A DNA stretch of 5,487 bases from Alphaproteobacteria bacterium (GTDB lineage: Bacteria; Pseudomonadota; Alphaproteobacteria; Micropepsales; Micropepsaceae), in contig JAEKMB010000280.1 in NCBI GenBank assembly GCA_019508105.1, positions 1 to 5,487 on the forward strand. Reading direction: 5' to 3'. The stretch's first letter is position 1, and each line of letters begins with the position of its first letter. The position numbers and the translations under genes were made by a program. This document shows, in pieces, positions 5,280-5,487 of this stretch. The notes under the pieces are model-generated. The model searched no databases. It was given only the letters and a program-made list of their open reading frames with translations, and was not told where the DNA came from.

Positions 5280-5487
5280 TCAACCATTATGACGCTGAAT
5301 CTCGCAATTCAGTTCCGCACCCAGCAGCAAGATAACAAGGGAAAGCCATATCCAAACCATAAAGCCGATTGCTGCGCCAAGGCCGCCGTAAACCCGATCA
5401 AAGCTTCCAAAATTTCGCACGTAAACCTTGAAGAGGACCGTTCCGGCGAGCCACATTGTGGACGCAAGCACGGCTCCCCAAGAAAAC
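5280..5487 (-). CDS. YihY/BrkB-family inner-membrane protein, C-terminal part
   Basis: The minus-strand frame is open from the right edge to TGA at 5280-5282, giving 68 residues plus stop; the start lies outside the window. The sequence reads FSWGAVLASTMWLAGTVLFK, then VYVRNFGSFDRVYGGLGAAI and GFMVWIWLSLVILLLGAELN, the characteristic end of the YihY/BrkB (formerly called RNase BN) family: a membrane helix, the YVRNFGSFDRVYGGLGA loop, then the last helix with W.W.S..ILLLGAE.N. Members have about six membrane helices and roughly 270-300 residues; their role is unsettled and they are not ribonucleases despite older naming. The tail after GAELN is short (CEIQRHNG), while many relatives continue further. 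The GTG at 5471 lies mid-gene and is not a start. The family call is firm; transport function is unproven. Confidence 0.9.
   Translation of the reverse strand, partial: FSWGAVLASTMWLAGTVLFKVYVRNFGSFDRVYGGLGAAIGFMVWIWLSLVILLLGAELNCEIQRHNG

Noticed and set aside
1..5487. CRISPR array, tRNA or rRNA genes, transposase
   Set aside because: No regularly spaced repeats with unique spacers, no cloverleaf or rRNA-like segments, and no transposase motif in any frame.

Overview
The window looks like chromosomal DNA of an alphaproteobacterium of the Bradyrhizobium/Rhodopseudomonas group (inference, no database used). The grounds are the high GC of the flanks, a perfect EcfG-type promoter (GGAAC-N17-CGTT), small proteins of kinds I associate with that group (YRQ.AAECRALA; MDIHKPKP), and an intergenic palindromic repeat built on 'atgtccgctt(t/a)g'.

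Layout. Bases 1-429 (+) hold the C-terminal end of a double-cupin protein. Bases 430-809 are intergenic, with a doubtful 21-codon minus-strand ORF and a composite repeat (660-806). Two small minus-strand genes follow: 57 aa (810-983, TTG start, own EcfG promoter) and 72 aa (1071-1289). A second repeat (1327-1397) separates them from the main block, a minus-strand operon: a double-domain KaiC-like ATPase (4649 to 3138) followed by a soluble hybrid histidine kinase (3138 to 1444), joined by a one-base TAATG overlap. Bases 4650-5115 are intergenic, with the kaiC ribosome binding site, a weak EcfG-like promoter, the third repeat copy (4831-4947) and a possible 56-codon ORF. On the right are a 44-aa membrane ORF (5116-5250, +) and the C-terminal end of a YihY/BrkB-family membrane protein (5280-5487, -), cut by the window edge.

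How the genes may work together. The KaiC-like ATPase and the hybrid kinase are translationally coupled, so they are probably made together and act in one signalling pathway. No kaiA or kaiB is present in the window. The kinase has a degenerate receiver at its N terminus instead of a membrane sensor, and ends in an intact receiver. Its phosphate would therefore have to go on to a phosphotransfer protein or regulator encoded elsewhere. The 57-aa gene, and less surely the kaiC operon, appear to answer to the general stress sigma factor EcfG.

The kaiC-kinase block has visibly lower GC than the left flank (27/60 and 28/60 in two sampled lines, against 45/60 in one left-flank line) and lies between copies of the same repeat, which fits an acquired or movable segment but does not prove it.
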